DNA of 13,858 bases from Phycisphaerae bacterium (GCA_030448225.1 JAUJNJ010000115.1:1-13858); one strand, 5' to 3'; positions 5,610 to 13,356 are shown, counted from the stretch's first letter. Notes: a model not told the origin generated them from the letters alone. Made by a program: numbers and translations.

Positions 5610-7558
5610 TTATCCCTCCGCCTTGTATGCGGCGGAGGGCGGAGGAGGGGGTTCTTGCCGCCGACGGCCCATCACGTGGCGGGTCGATGCCGGGTGCGAA
5701 CGAAGACGGCTGGCGAGGGCGACGTCCGGATCGAGCAGCAGCAGGTCAGCGGCAGGGTCGGCGGCAGGCGCGACGATCGGCTTCGACGAAGGCGGCAGCG
5801 GCCGTCTGCGTCGCCGACTTCTTGGAGGAGGTCGTGGCCGACGCCACCGGCGAGTAGGCGGAGTCGCCGGCCGTGTTGTAGGCGCGGACGCGATAGTAGT
5901 AGCTGGTGCCGCGCAGGGGCGGTGCTCGCGTACTGCGTCGTGTCATCGCCGACGACGGCGACCTGGCTCCACGAGCAGCCGTCGCGTGACTGCTCGACCT
6001 TGAAGCCCCGTCTCGTTGCTGGACGCGTCGGTCCACTTCAGGTTGATCTGGCTCGACGAGACCGCGGTCGCCTGCAACGTCGTCGGCGCGCAGGGACGGT
6101 CGCACGCCCGGAGCCGGCGTGGGATTGGGCGTCGGGGCGGCGGTGACCAGACGCAGCGCGTTGACCGCGTTGAGCCGGCCGCCGGTGACGGTCTTGCCGG
6201 AGAGCGACGAGACCGGGTCGGCGCCCGCCCAGCAGCGCCGGACCGCCGTCGGCGACCGTCGCCCGAGGTTGGCGGTCCAGGCCAGGGCGGCGACGCCGGC
6301 CACGTGCGGCTTGCGGCCATCGAGGTGCCGCTCATGTAGACTGGTTGCCCGGGTACGTGCTGGCGATCGAGACGCCCAGGGCGGCCAGGTCGACCGTCGA
6401 CCGTAGTTCGAGAGCAGGGCGAGCTTGGTCGTGGTGGTCGGTGGCGGCGACGCTGATCACGCTCGGCAGGTCGTAGTTGGCCAGGAAGGTCGCGACGGGG
6501 TCGTTGTCGTCGCCGACGCCGTCGGCCCCCGCCGTTGCCCGCGTGAACAACTGGCCCGTCGCGCCGTTCGTATCGATCGCGGCTCGCAGGCTAGAGTCGC
6601 CGCCGCCGCCCCAACTGTTGTTCGTCATGCGGATGTTCGCCGTGGTCGCGGCGCATCTTCGTCACGGTTGATCGCGGCGATCGCCCAGACGTGGTGCCGG
6701 AGCCGTCGGCGGCGAGGAACTTCAGCGGCAGGATCTTCGCCTCGGCGACGCCGGCCACGCCCTGGCCGTTGTTGCCGGCGGCGGCGATCGTGCCGGCGAC
6801 GTAGGTGCCGTGGCCGTTGTCGTCGGCGGGGTTGTTGTCGTTGGCGAAGAAGTCCCAGCCGCGCACGTCGTCGACGAAGCCGTTGGCGTCGTTGTCGACG
6901 CCGTCGCCAGTGACCTCGCGCGGGTTGATCAGGTGTTGTCCGCGAGGTCGGGGTGGGCGTAGTCGACGCCGCTGTCGATCACGCCGACGGCGACGCTGTC
7001 GTCGCCGCGCGCGTCGTTCCACGCCTCCGGGCGTTGATGTCGGCGTCGACGGTTCCGCCGGACTGGCCGTTGTTGTCCAGCCCCCACTCGTACGAAGTAG
7101 GTGTCGTCGACGGTGCCGTCGGCCCAGAGTGCGAAGTCGGGCTCGACGTGGCGGAACCCGCGGACGCCGTTGAGCGGCGGATCTCGCCCGGCTTGGTGTC
7201 GCGGCGACTCGAGCAGGACGAGGCCGTCCTCGCCGAGCGAGCGGGTGGCGTTCAGTCCACGGCCGCGGCTCCGCCAGGCCCACGGATGCGGCTCCGTTGA
7301 CCCGCGCACCTGCTGCCTGCGTTCCCGCCGACGGCGTCGACCTTCACGATCCACTGGCCGGGTCGGGCATACGCCTCCTGGCCATTCCAAACGATCGGCT
7401 CAAGCCGGCCTGCTCCAGCGAGCAGGGTTGCCGCTGAGCAATTGGCGCGACTCCAACCGCTCGACGAAGCCGCAGCGCACGACGCTGAGGGCGGCGAACG
7501 CGGTGACAGCCTTGCGGGCGAGCAGACGAGCCGGACGATTCGTGGCGTGGTTCAGCAT
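5610..7558 (-). pseudogene. Secreted S8 subtilisin-like protease with Fn3 domain, frameshifted
   Basis: Read piecewise on the minus strand this is a secreted serine protease. ATG 7558 follows a CAGGAG site and opens MLNHATNRPARLLARKAVTA, reaching the sorting motif VERLESRQLLSG near residues 32-43 (an LEPR-XLL-like signal). After a frame break come propeptide-like VEPDFALWADGTVDDTYF, the Asp motif VIDSGVDYAHPDL (catalytic Asp near 6975), a calcium-loop-like GDGVDNDANGFVDD, the His motif DDNGHGTYVAGTIAA (His near 6811), the oxyanion MTNNSWGGGG (near 6618) and the Ser motif SGTSMAA (Ser near 6322). A fibronectin type III domain follows (VSSSQINLKWTDASSNETG to TSYYYRVRAYNTAGDSAYSP, about 6090-5830). 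The tail probably ends at TAA 5610-5612. All catalytic residues survive; at least seven small frame changes break the frame, with little missense decay. Sequencing indels are as likely as true pseudogenisation. Confidence 0.8.
5614..5640. repeat. Palindrome CCCTCCGCC...GGCGGAGGG
   Basis: CCCTCCGCC and GGCGGAGGG pair around a TTGTATGC loop, within the last codons of the reconstructed protease frame or just after its true end. It may be a dispersed palindrome that supplies the apparent stop. Confidence 0.6.
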
Positions 7559-7965
7559 TCTCCGCTACTCCTGTGGAACAGCTAAGGTGGACGGTGGCGA
7601 CGGACGAGGCAGGCTTCTGCCCCTGCGGTTGCATCAGACGGCGGCAGCAGCATTTAGAAATGACTGCGGGTGATAGCCATGATACGGCTCTACGGGCGTT
7701 TGGTTCGCCAATCACCTGGCGATTCACTGGCGGATTTGTGGGGAGGGTTCGTCAGAGCGCTGCCGGACTGGAACTACTGACGCGGAGCCCATCTCAGCAG
7801 AGGGCGGAGCAGATTCAGCAGCGGACGGTCGCTGCAGCGGGTCGTGCATCGGGCAGCGTCTCGCGTGCGGCTGCCGCGGCCGCTGGTCGCCCGGCCGCCG
7901 CTATCCGTGAAATCAACTCGCTCAGCGGGCGCACGCCATCAATTAAGGCGTCAGGCCGTCGATCA
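7559..7965. other. Upstream region of the protease, no gene recognised
   Basis: About 400 nt with no recognisable protein on either strand. The right part (7800-7960) reads on the minus strand as alanine/arginine-rich sequence that does not match the phosphatase, so the truncated copy next to it seems to end here. The protease ribosome binding site (CAGGAG) lies near 7569-7574. I see no convincing promoter. Confidence 0.4.
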
Positions 7966-8296
7966 CGGCCGGCAAGGCCGAGCACGGCCAGGTGCTTGGG
8001 CACGAGGCGCTGGATCTGCCGGGCGCCGCCGCCTGGCTCCTGCTCGGTGACGGCGTGGCTTGTCGGCGTGGCGGCGGGCGACCCAGGCGTTCTCGGCCAG
8101 GCGGAACTGCTCGGCCGCGAGCGGCGATCGCCAGCCACTCGGCCGTGCCGTGCACGGCGGGGCGTGACGTACAGCACGTCCAGCGCGCCTCGGCCGACGC
8201 GTCGACGAGCGGGCAGGCGACGGCCGACACGGTCGCCACGTCCGGGGCCATCGACACCTCGATCGCCTCCTGCGTGCCGGGCAGGTTGCTCGCCAG
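7966..8296 (-). pseudogene. Truncated second copy of the FHA-GAF-SpoIIE gene (GAF part)
   Basis: This stretch is a direct repeat of about 9255-9585. The last 98 bases (8199-8296) are identical to 9488-9585 base for base; the rest is similar with scattered substitutions and small indels (for example both contain GACGTACAGCACGTCCAGCG and CTCGGCCAGGCGGAACTGCT). It encodes only the end of the GAF domain and the linker toward the phosphatase domain, is out of frame internally, and has neither the FHA start nor the phosphatase core. Homology ends abruptly at 8296, six bases before the repeat at 8303. It could be a remnant paralogue, a duplication scar or an assembly artefact. Confidence 0.8.
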
Positions 8297-8302
8297 GCCT
8301 GC

Positions 8303-8334
8303 GCGGCCGCTACTTGTTTCAAGGGTTTGAAAAC
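8303..8334. repeat. Direct repeat copy 2 with TTTCAA/TTGAAA hairpin
   Basis: GCGGCCGCTACTTGTTTCAA then GGGTTTGAAAAC, matching 5503-5535 apart from one base. It contains the perfect inverted repeat TTTCAA-GGGT-TTGAAA. It abuts the broken end of the truncated phosphatase copy. Confidence 0.85.
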
Positions 8335-8613
8335 CTGCGGCGGGGGCGGGAGTCGGACGTGATGAGTGAGGGTGATGCGTGAAGCGGGGAGCGGAGCTTA
8401 GCGAGGCATTGGTTGAAGCCTGCTGGGCCTTGTTGCTGATCGGTCACTGCGGTGTTTCCGGTGCGGCGCTGCGAGCTACGCCCAGGACGATTGAGCCGCG
8501 GACACAAGGAAGGCGGGGAAGGTGAAGAGGCAATCATCGCCTCCGCCCCGCGCATTACTCGTCACTCGTCACTCGTCACGCCCGCGTCTCCCGCTACGCG
8601 CGCTCCTCACTCG
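8335..8613. repeat. Spacer holding an ACTCGTC repeat element
   Basis: GTGATGAGTGAGGGTGATGC (from 8359) is partly complementary to the tandem ACTCGTCACTCGTCACTCGT at 8557-8576, and another CACTCGTCACG follows at 8608-8618, overlapping the phosphatase stop. The element is thus a loose inverted repeat of short tandem units, similar in design to the CACGGAGA elements but of different sequence. No coding frame is credible. Confidence 0.55.
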
Positions 8614-10329
8614 TCACGTTCCCGCCTCCACACTCGCCGCGCCCAGCAAGAACGTCTGGTCGTCGTCGGCGGCGCGCCGGCGCGGAACTCGTCGAGACGC
8701 GGCGGCGACGCGGGCGGCGAGCTGGGTGGCGGGTTGGGCGTGGTGAGCGCGGTAGATCTCGGCGACGTCGCGCGCGTGAGCACCGAGCATCACGCCCGTC
8801 GGGTCGGCCAACTCGCTGACGCCGTCGAGAACATCACGAGCATCTCGCCCGGGCTCAGCTGCTCGTCGCGGCACTCGATCGGCTCGAACATGATCCCGAG
8901 CGGGAAGTTCTCGGCGCACAGCAGGTTCCGCGCGTCGCGCCCGTCCGTCGGCGATGAACGGCGCGGTGCCCGGCGTTCACGCACCGCATCCGGCCGGTGC
9001 GAGGTCGATTTGCACGGCGGCCATCGTGACGAACGAGTCCTCGCAGACGTCGCCGATCTGCGGCCGCATCGCCGCCAGGATGTCGGCAGGTCCATCGACG
9101 CGCGGCCCGTGCGGACCATCGTGCGGAGCAAGGTGGCGATCAGCGCGGCAGGCATCCCTTGCCGCACACGTCGGCGACGGCCAGCAGCAGCCGGCCGTCG
9201 TCGCCCGACATCGACGTCCACGCCGCGCAAGCAGGCGGCTCGTAGCCGACGGCGATGTCGAGGCCGAGGACGGCCAGGTGCTTGAGCACGAGCCGCAGCT
9301 GGATCTGCCAGGCGCGCGCGCTCCTGCTCGGTGAGCAGCGCGGCGGCTCGGCGTGGCGGCGGGCGACCAAGGCGTTCTCGGCCAGGCGGAACTGCTCGGC
9401 CGCCAGCGACGCGATCGCCAGCCACTCGGCCGTGCCGTACTGCGGCGGGAGCGTGACGTACAGCACGTCCAGCGCACCTCGGCCGAGGCGTCGACGAGCG
9501 GGCAGGCGACGGCCGACACGGTCGCCACGTCCGGGGCCATCGACACCTCGATCGCCTCCTGCGTGCCGGGCAGGTTGCTCGCCAGCACCGGCTGGGCGGT
9601 CTGCCGCAGGTGGCGCACGAGGCTGCGCGAGAGGTACGGCGGGTTCGCATCGTCGCCGCACCCCGCCGCCGACGCGCACGACACCGGCCCGCCGAGCACC
9701 GCCGGCGCGACGTCGGTCCCGGGGTCGGTGCGGGCGGCGCGGAACACCAGGGCGCAGCGCCCCTTGAACTCGGGGCTCACCATCAGCCGGCAGAGCAGGT
9801 CGAGGCGGGCGGCGGGGTCGTCGGCGTCGAGCAGCTCGCGGCCGAACTTCATCAGCGCCGAGAGGTGCCCGGCGGCGATCCGCGGGTGGTCCCCCTCGTC
9901 GAGCGTGCTGAAGCGGTCGGCGGCGCCGTCGTCCAGCCGCAGCACGCCGGTCGCGCTTGTGTCGGACGGGGCGGGCGCGGCGGGGCGGGCGACGCGGAAC
10001 GTCAGGCGGTACTGGCCGAGCTGGAACGTGTTGCCCGGCTGGAGCACGCGCTCGGCGACGCGCTCGCCGGCGACCTTCACGCCGTTGCGGCTGCCGAGGT
10101 CGCGGACCCACCAGCGGCCGAACGGGTCGCGGAAGATCTCCGCGTGCTGCCGCGAGACGGTGCCCCCCTCGAGCCGCAGCCCCGACTCGGGCCCGCGGCC
10201 GATCAGCAGGTGCTCCCCGCCGAGCTCGACGCGCGAGACGCCGCCGTCGGGGTCGAGCACTTCCAGTTCGGGCCCGCCGCCGGGCGGGCCGGCGTCGATC
10301 GGTGGTTGGTCTAACACGGCACGAGACAT
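8614..10329 (-). pseudogene. FHA-GAF-SpoIIE serine phosphatase, C-terminal half frameshifted
   Basis: The gene starts at ATG 10329 after GGGGGGAAG. The first about 280 residues read cleanly. The FHA domain (about residues 20-112) has the phosphothreonine-binding set LLIGRGPES, GGTVSRQHAEI and VRDLGSRNGVKV; a GAF-like domain follows (about 145-320). From about 9485 downward several single-base shifts break the frame, but joined pieces give the SpoIIE/RsbU-type PP2C domain: LAVLGLDIAVGYEP, LLLAVADVCGKG then MPAALIATLLRTMV, EDSFVTMAAVQIDLA, LLCAENFPLGIMFEP, SPGEMLVMF, DGVSELADPTGVML, and the end ADDDQTFLLGAASVEAGT before TGA 8614. The usual GGDY metal-binding segment is not clearly readable. Intact, it would dephosphorylate a partner in response to phosphoprotein and small-molecule cues. 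Conserved motifs survive between shifts, so sequencing indels are a serious alternative to decay. Confidence 0.82.
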
Positions 10330-10387
10330 GTCTTCCCCCCGGCCCGGCCCCGGGTTCGCGCGGGCGGTCCGGTCCCTAATTCACGCC

Positions 10388-10416
10388 AATAGATACACCG
10401 CGCGCGGCAATGTCAA
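10388..10416 (-). promoter_or_regulatory. Sigma-70-type promoter for the FHA-SpoIIE gene
   Basis: On the minus strand a perfect TTGACA (10416-10411) is followed after 17 nt by TCTATT (10393-10388). Transcription would start near 10380, giving a leader of about 50 nt that carries the GGGGGGAAG ribosome binding site. This gene thus differs from its neighbours with -10 boxes close to the start codon. Confidence 0.6.
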
Positions 10417-10490
10417 ATAGTTTTGGGAAGCTGGGGGAGGAGGACCGTCCGCGGCCGATCGCGACCGTTGCTCTGCACCTGCACGTGGAA

Positions 10491-10649
10491 TTGAACCACG
10501 GAGACACGGAGGCACGGAGGGAAGGCGGAGAAGACCAGGATGGAAGGTGGCGGAAAACGGTCACGAGGCGTGTCGCGTTTTCCTCGATCCTCCATCGACC
10601 ATCGTCCATCTTCGCCTTTCTCTTCTCCGTGCCTCCGTGTCTCCGTGGT
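10491..10649. repeat. Composite inverted repeat, CACGGAGA family, second full copy
   Basis: The left arm starts TTGAACCACGGAGACACGGA at 10491; the right arm ends TCCGTGCCTCCGTGTCTCCG then TGGT near 10649. The right tip reads GGTGAGTC rather than GGTTCAA, so the outermost bases are not paired. The loop differs from that of the 590-765 copy. It fills the gap between the FHA-SpoIIE promoter and the ubiE stop. Confidence 0.85.
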
Positions 10650-10664
10650 GAGTCTTCCTTGGAT

Positions 10665-11501
10665 CTACCCCTTCACGCCGCGGTAGCAGATGCAGACGCC
10701 GAAGGTCATCGCGTGCTGCTCGACAGCCGTGAGGCCGGCGGCGGTCATCATGTCGGTCATCTCCCGGCGGCCGATGAACGTGTTGACCGACTCGGGCAGG
10801 TACTTGTAGGCGCCGGTCTTGTCGCCGCTGATGAGCGTGGCGGTGCGGGGCAGGACCTGGCGGAAGTAGAAGTTGTAGAGGCCGCGGAGGGCCGGGTTGG
10901 TGGGGAGCGAGAACTCCAGGATGATCAGCCGCCCGCCGGGCCGGAGCACGCGGTAGAACTCCCGGACGGCCGCCGCGGGGTCGGCGACGTTGCGGATGCC
11001 GAAGGCGATCGACACGACGTCGGCCGACGCGTCGGGCAGGGGGAGGGCGAGGGCGTCGCCATTGATGAAGCGAACCAAACGGGGCCAGCGTTCGGTGTCG
11101 CGAGGCCAACCTCGTCCCTCAGATGACTTCGTTCTCGCGATCGGCAGCATTTCGTACGTGAAGTCGATCCCGAGAACCTGCCCGGGGCGCGGGAGTGGCC
11201 GCCCACTTCGATCAGAGGTGAAAAGACCTTCGGCGAACTTGAGGGTGAGATCCCCCGTGCCGCACGCCACGTCCACCACCCGGTCGGTCGGCTTCAGCCC
11301 CGCCAGCTTCACCGCCGTCCGCCGCCAGAGTTGGTCCATCCACAGGCTGTGCAGGCGGTTGTTCAGGTCGTAGCTGGGCGCGATCGCGGCGAACATCTGC
11401 CGCACCCGGCTGCGCTTGTCGGTCACGGCGTGGGGGTTGCGCAGCAGGTCGTCGTCCCAGGCGGGGGCGGTCTCGGGCGAAGTTGTGTCGGTGGATGGCA
11501 C
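10665..11501 (-). CDS. ubiE: Quinone C-methyltransferase, UbiE/MenG family
   Basis: The enzyme methylates demethylmenaquinone (or the ubiquinone intermediate) using S-adenosylmethionine. The 278-residue product begins with the UbiE signature VRQMFAAIAPSYDLNNRLHS (near residues 33-52), has the SAM-binding motif VVDVACGTGDLTLKFAEG (near 75-92), acidic GIDFTYEMLP, the motif FINGDALALPLPDASADVVS, AFGIRNVADPAAAVREFYRV, LRPGGRLIILEFSLP, and the C-terminal family block LISGDKTGAYKYLPESVNTF. It is longer than usual (about 230-255) because of an N-terminal extension and two inserts, FTSDRSGRPLPRP and SSEGRGWPRDTERW, around the post-I strand. The start is GTG 11501, with TATAAT 10 nt upstream and no Shine-Dalgarno. 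Menaquinone is the likelier product in this phylum. Confidence 0.93.
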   Translation of the reverse strand: MPSTDTTSPETAPAWDDDLLRNPHAVTDKRSRVRQMFAAIAPSYDLNNRLHSLWMDQLWRRTAVKLAGLKPTDRVVDVACGTGDLTLKFAEGLFTSDRSGRPLPRPGQVLGIDFTYEMLPIARTKSSEGRGWPRDTERWPRLVRFINGDALALPLPDASADVVSIAFGIRNVADPAAAVREFYRVLRPGGRLIILEFSLPTNPALRGLYNFYFRQVLPRTATLISGDKTGAYKYLPESVNTFIGRREMTDMMTAAGLTAVEQHAMTFGVCICYRGVKG

Positions 11502-11511
11502 GGGTGTACCG

Positions 11512-11517
11512 ATTATA
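11512..11517 (-). promoter_or_regulatory. -10 TATAAT just upstream of ubiE
   Basis: On the minus strand, a perfect TATAAT is followed by CGGTACACCC and the GTG start. The predicted transcription start lies 0-4 nt before GTG, so the message would be nearly leaderless. No good -35 is present at 16-18 nt; a TTGAAA at 11544-11539 is 21 nt away, too far for a standard sigma-70 site. Confidence 0.55.
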
Positions 11518-11563
11518 AAGGCAAACGCCGCCGGCCGCTTTCAAATGCGGCGGGGGGATGAAT

Positions 11564-11810
11564 CACCGCGAAGGTCGCGAAGGCCGCGAATAAGAGATTG
11601 GTCCGCAGATTACGCAGATTACACAGATGAAGAAGAACGATGCGAGCGCCATGCGATTCCGTCCCCGTCTCCGCTCTTCCAATCTGTGAAATCTGCGTAA
11701 TCTGTGGATCGACTTCTTCTTCTGGTTCCTGCGGGTAAGATCGCAAGCTGGTGACGTCACGCTCCTTTGATGAGGGGTTTGCTTCGCGTTCTTCGCGTCT
11801 TCGTGGTTAC
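11564..11810. repeat. Nested inverted repeat with two repeat families
   Basis: The outer arms are CACCGCGAAGGTCGCGAAGG (11564 on) and CTTCGCGTTCTTCGCGTCTT then CGTGGTTA (11782-11809), imperfect reverse complements. Nested within lie inner arms of another family, GTCCGCAGATTACGCAGATT then ACACAGAT (11601-11628) and AATCTGTGAAATCTGCGTAA then TCTGTGGATC (11681-11710). Frames through it give spurious NHEDAKN- and ICVICG-type peptides. It fills the gap between divergent ubiE and the aminotransferase, ending 22 nt before the latter's ATG. Confidence 0.8.
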
Positions 11811-11832
11811 AGACCTTTTCAAACGAGACTTC

Positions 11833-12696
11833 ATGACTGACCTGATCTGGCTCAACGGCGACATCATGCCCATGTCCGAGGCCCGCCTCGGCGTGGAGGA
11901 CCGCGGCTTCCAGTTCGCCGACGGCGTCTACGAGGTGATCCGCCTCTACGACGGCCGCCCGTTCACGCTCCGCGAGCACCTCGCCCGCCTCGAGCGCTCG
12001 GCCGCCGGGATCGCGCTGCCGATGCCGATGGACGGGGCGAAGCTCACGGCCGAGGTGCAGCGCCTCCTCGCCCGCGTCGGCCTGCGGGGCGACGGCATGA
12101 TCTACCTGCAACTCACCCGCGGCGAGGCCCCGCGCAACCACCTGTTCCCGGCCGACCCCACCTCCACGCTCCTGTTCTACACCCGCGGGCTGCCGCGCCT
12201 CCCCGACCCGGGGCAGGCCGAGGGGATCAAGCTCGTGTCGGTGACGGACGAGCGCTGGAAGCGCTGCTGGGTGAAGGCGATCGCGCTGCTGCCGAACGTG
12301 CTGGCGAAGAACCAGGCCGCGGCCGCCGGGGCGGAAGAGGCCGTCTTCGTCGACGAGGGCGTCGTCTCCGAGTGCTCGGCGAGCAACTTCTTCGCCGTCA
12401 GCCGCGGTGTCCTCCTGACCCACCCGGTCGGCAACAAGGTCCTGCCCGGCATCACCCGCGACGTGCTCCTGGCCGCCGCCAAACCACTCGGCATCGAGGT
12501 CCGCGAGCGCCCCATCGGCGTCGACGAGGCCCGGGCGGCGGAAGAGATCTTCATCACCAGCACCACCCGCGAGGTCAGCTGGGCCCGCGAGTGGGACGGC
12601 CAAACGGTCGGCAACGGCCGGTGCGGCCCCGTCACCCTCGCCCTCCACCGTGCCCTACGCCAGCGCGTCGACGCGGAATCGTCCGTGGCAGCATGA
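11833..12696 (+). CDS. dat: Class IV PLP aminotransferase, D-amino acid transaminase-like
   Basis: The enzyme belongs to fold-type IV aminotransferases (D-amino acid transaminase, branched-chain aminotransferase, aminodeoxychorismate lyase). The 287-residue product begins MTDLIWLNGDIMPMSEARLG and shows VEDRGFQFADGVYEVIRLYD, LREHLARLERSAAGIALP, YLQLTRGEAPRNHLFP, the Schiff-base lysine in ERWKRCWVKAIALLPNVLAK, the cofactor glutamate segment VVSECSASNFFAV, and THPVGNKVLPGITRDVL. The KRC-x2-K-A-x-LLPNVLAKNQA pattern and the motif after it are closest in memory to D-amino acid transaminases, which supply D-glutamate or D-alanine; substrate cannot be read with certainty. The start is ATG 11833; an upstream in-frame ATG at 11767 would add residues encoded by the repeat arm. 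A strong hairpin follows at 12735-12764. Confidence 0.88.
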   Translation: MTDLIWLNGDIMPMSEARLGVEDRGFQFADGVYEVIRLYDGRPFTLREHLARLERSAAGIALPMPMDGAKLTAEVQRLLARVGLRGDGMIYLQLTRGEAPRNHLFPADPTSTLLFYTRGLPRLPDPGQAEGIKLVSVTDERWKRCWVKAIALLPNVLAKNQAAAAGAEEAVFVDEGVVSECSASNFFAVSRGVLLTHPVGNKVLPGITRDVLLAAAKPLGIEVRERPIGVDEARAAEEIFITSTTREVSWAREWDGQTVGNGRCGPVTLALHRALRQRVDAESSVAA

Positions 12697-12734
12697 GAGG
12701 AAGTTCCTTGAAGGGCGTTTGGCGTCTCTCTTAG

Positions 12735-12764
12735 CTCAGATCCGCGGCGCCGGCCGCGGCTGAG
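12735..12764. terminator. GC-rich hairpin after the aminotransferase
   Basis: CCGCGGC-GCCG-GCCGCGG (12742-12759) is a perfect 7-bp stem, and flanking CTCAG/CTGAG extends it across a two-base bulge. It lies 38 nt after the aminotransferase stop and about 37 nt before the next start. No T-run follows, so it may act as a terminator-like barrier only. Confidence 0.5.
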
Positions 12765-12787
12765 GATCATCAGCGTCATGTTGCTCG

Positions 12788-12794
12788 AGGAAGG
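12788..12794 (+). promoter_or_regulatory. Ribosome binding site deciding the start at 12802
   Basis: AGGAAGG lies 7 nt before ATG 12802 and lies inside the longer frame that begins at ATG 12778. It favours the shorter protein starting MFGDPADFAIEAG. Confidence 0.65.
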
Positions 12795-12801
12795 CCGCGA
12801 G

Positions 12802-13356
12802 ATGTTTGGCGACCCGGCCGACTTCGCCATCGAGGCCGGTGTGGAGCCGCACTTGGTACGACCGTCGGCCGTCTGGGGGCACATGCGCGTCTGGTGCGGG
12901 GGACACCCGCTCGGCGACATCGAGGATCGCCAGTGCGCGCTTTACCCGTCATACCTGGAACTCGATCGGATGAGCACGCACCTCGTCGACCAGTGGGATG
13001 AGGCGTTGCTGGGTTTGGACGATCGCGCGATGTGGAACTTCTTGGATGGGGCGCTGTACGGCTATCACGGTAACGTCGAAGTCGAAAATGACCGTTCGCT
13101 GGAAGAATCGAGACGCGACGCGGCGCGCTTTGGGAAGTTCGACTTCCTCACCAACTGGGGCGAACAATTCGACCGAGGCTACAAGTCCTTCCTGATCTGT
13201 CCGCCGAACAAGCCCGTGTGCGTGCTCTCCCGCGCGTTCCCGGAATCGGTCGGCTTGGGGGTGAACGTCACACGAGACGGCTTTACACGCGCATCCGAAA
13301 CGTTCGTCGGTTGGTTTCGGTTTCAGGAACGGCGGTTGAGCGGCGAAACCGCGTAA
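12802..13356 (+). CDS. Imm42-like immunity family protein
   Basis: The 184-residue protein starts MFGDPADFAIEAG, followed by VRPSAVWGHMRVWCGGHPLG, DIEDRQCALYPSYLELDRMS, and a helical middle (LVDQWDEALLGLDDRAMWNF). An N-terminal FGDPxxFAI, then a W-G-x-x-x-V-W-x-G-G-x-x-x-G strand and an L-x-x-S-Y/L stretch recall the Imm42 immunity protein family of polymorphic toxin systems; this is from pattern memory and is tentative. The usual Imm42 role would be to neutralise a cognate toxin in the cytoplasm. No toxin gene is visible next to it, so it may be an orphan or a domesticated protein. It has no signal peptide. ATG 12802 is preferred over ATG 12778 because of AGGAAGG 7 nt upstream and because the family motif lies at the very N-terminus. 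Confidence 0.7.
   Translation: MFGDPADFAIEAGVEPHLVRPSAVWGHMRVWCGGHPLGDIEDRQCALYPSYLELDRMSTHLVDQWDEALLGLDDRAMWNFLDGALYGYHGNVEVENDRSLEESRRDAARFGKFDFLTNWGEQFDRGYKSFLICPPNKPVCVLSRAFPESVGLGVNVTRDGFTRASETFVGWFRFQERRLSGETA

Noticed and set aside
5538..6146. Plus-strand frames across the protease region
   Set aside because: The minus strand carries clear Fn3 and subtilase motifs here; the plus-strand frames are low-complexity.
5503..8334. CRISPR array from the repeated TTTCAA..TTGAAA hairpin
   Set aside because: Only two copies, 2.8 kb apart, with no regular spacers and no cas genes.
11563..12648. Long minus-strand frame opposite the aminotransferase
   Set aside because: It mirrors a clear class IV aminotransferase, and its C-terminal part is the nested repeat; no family resemblance.
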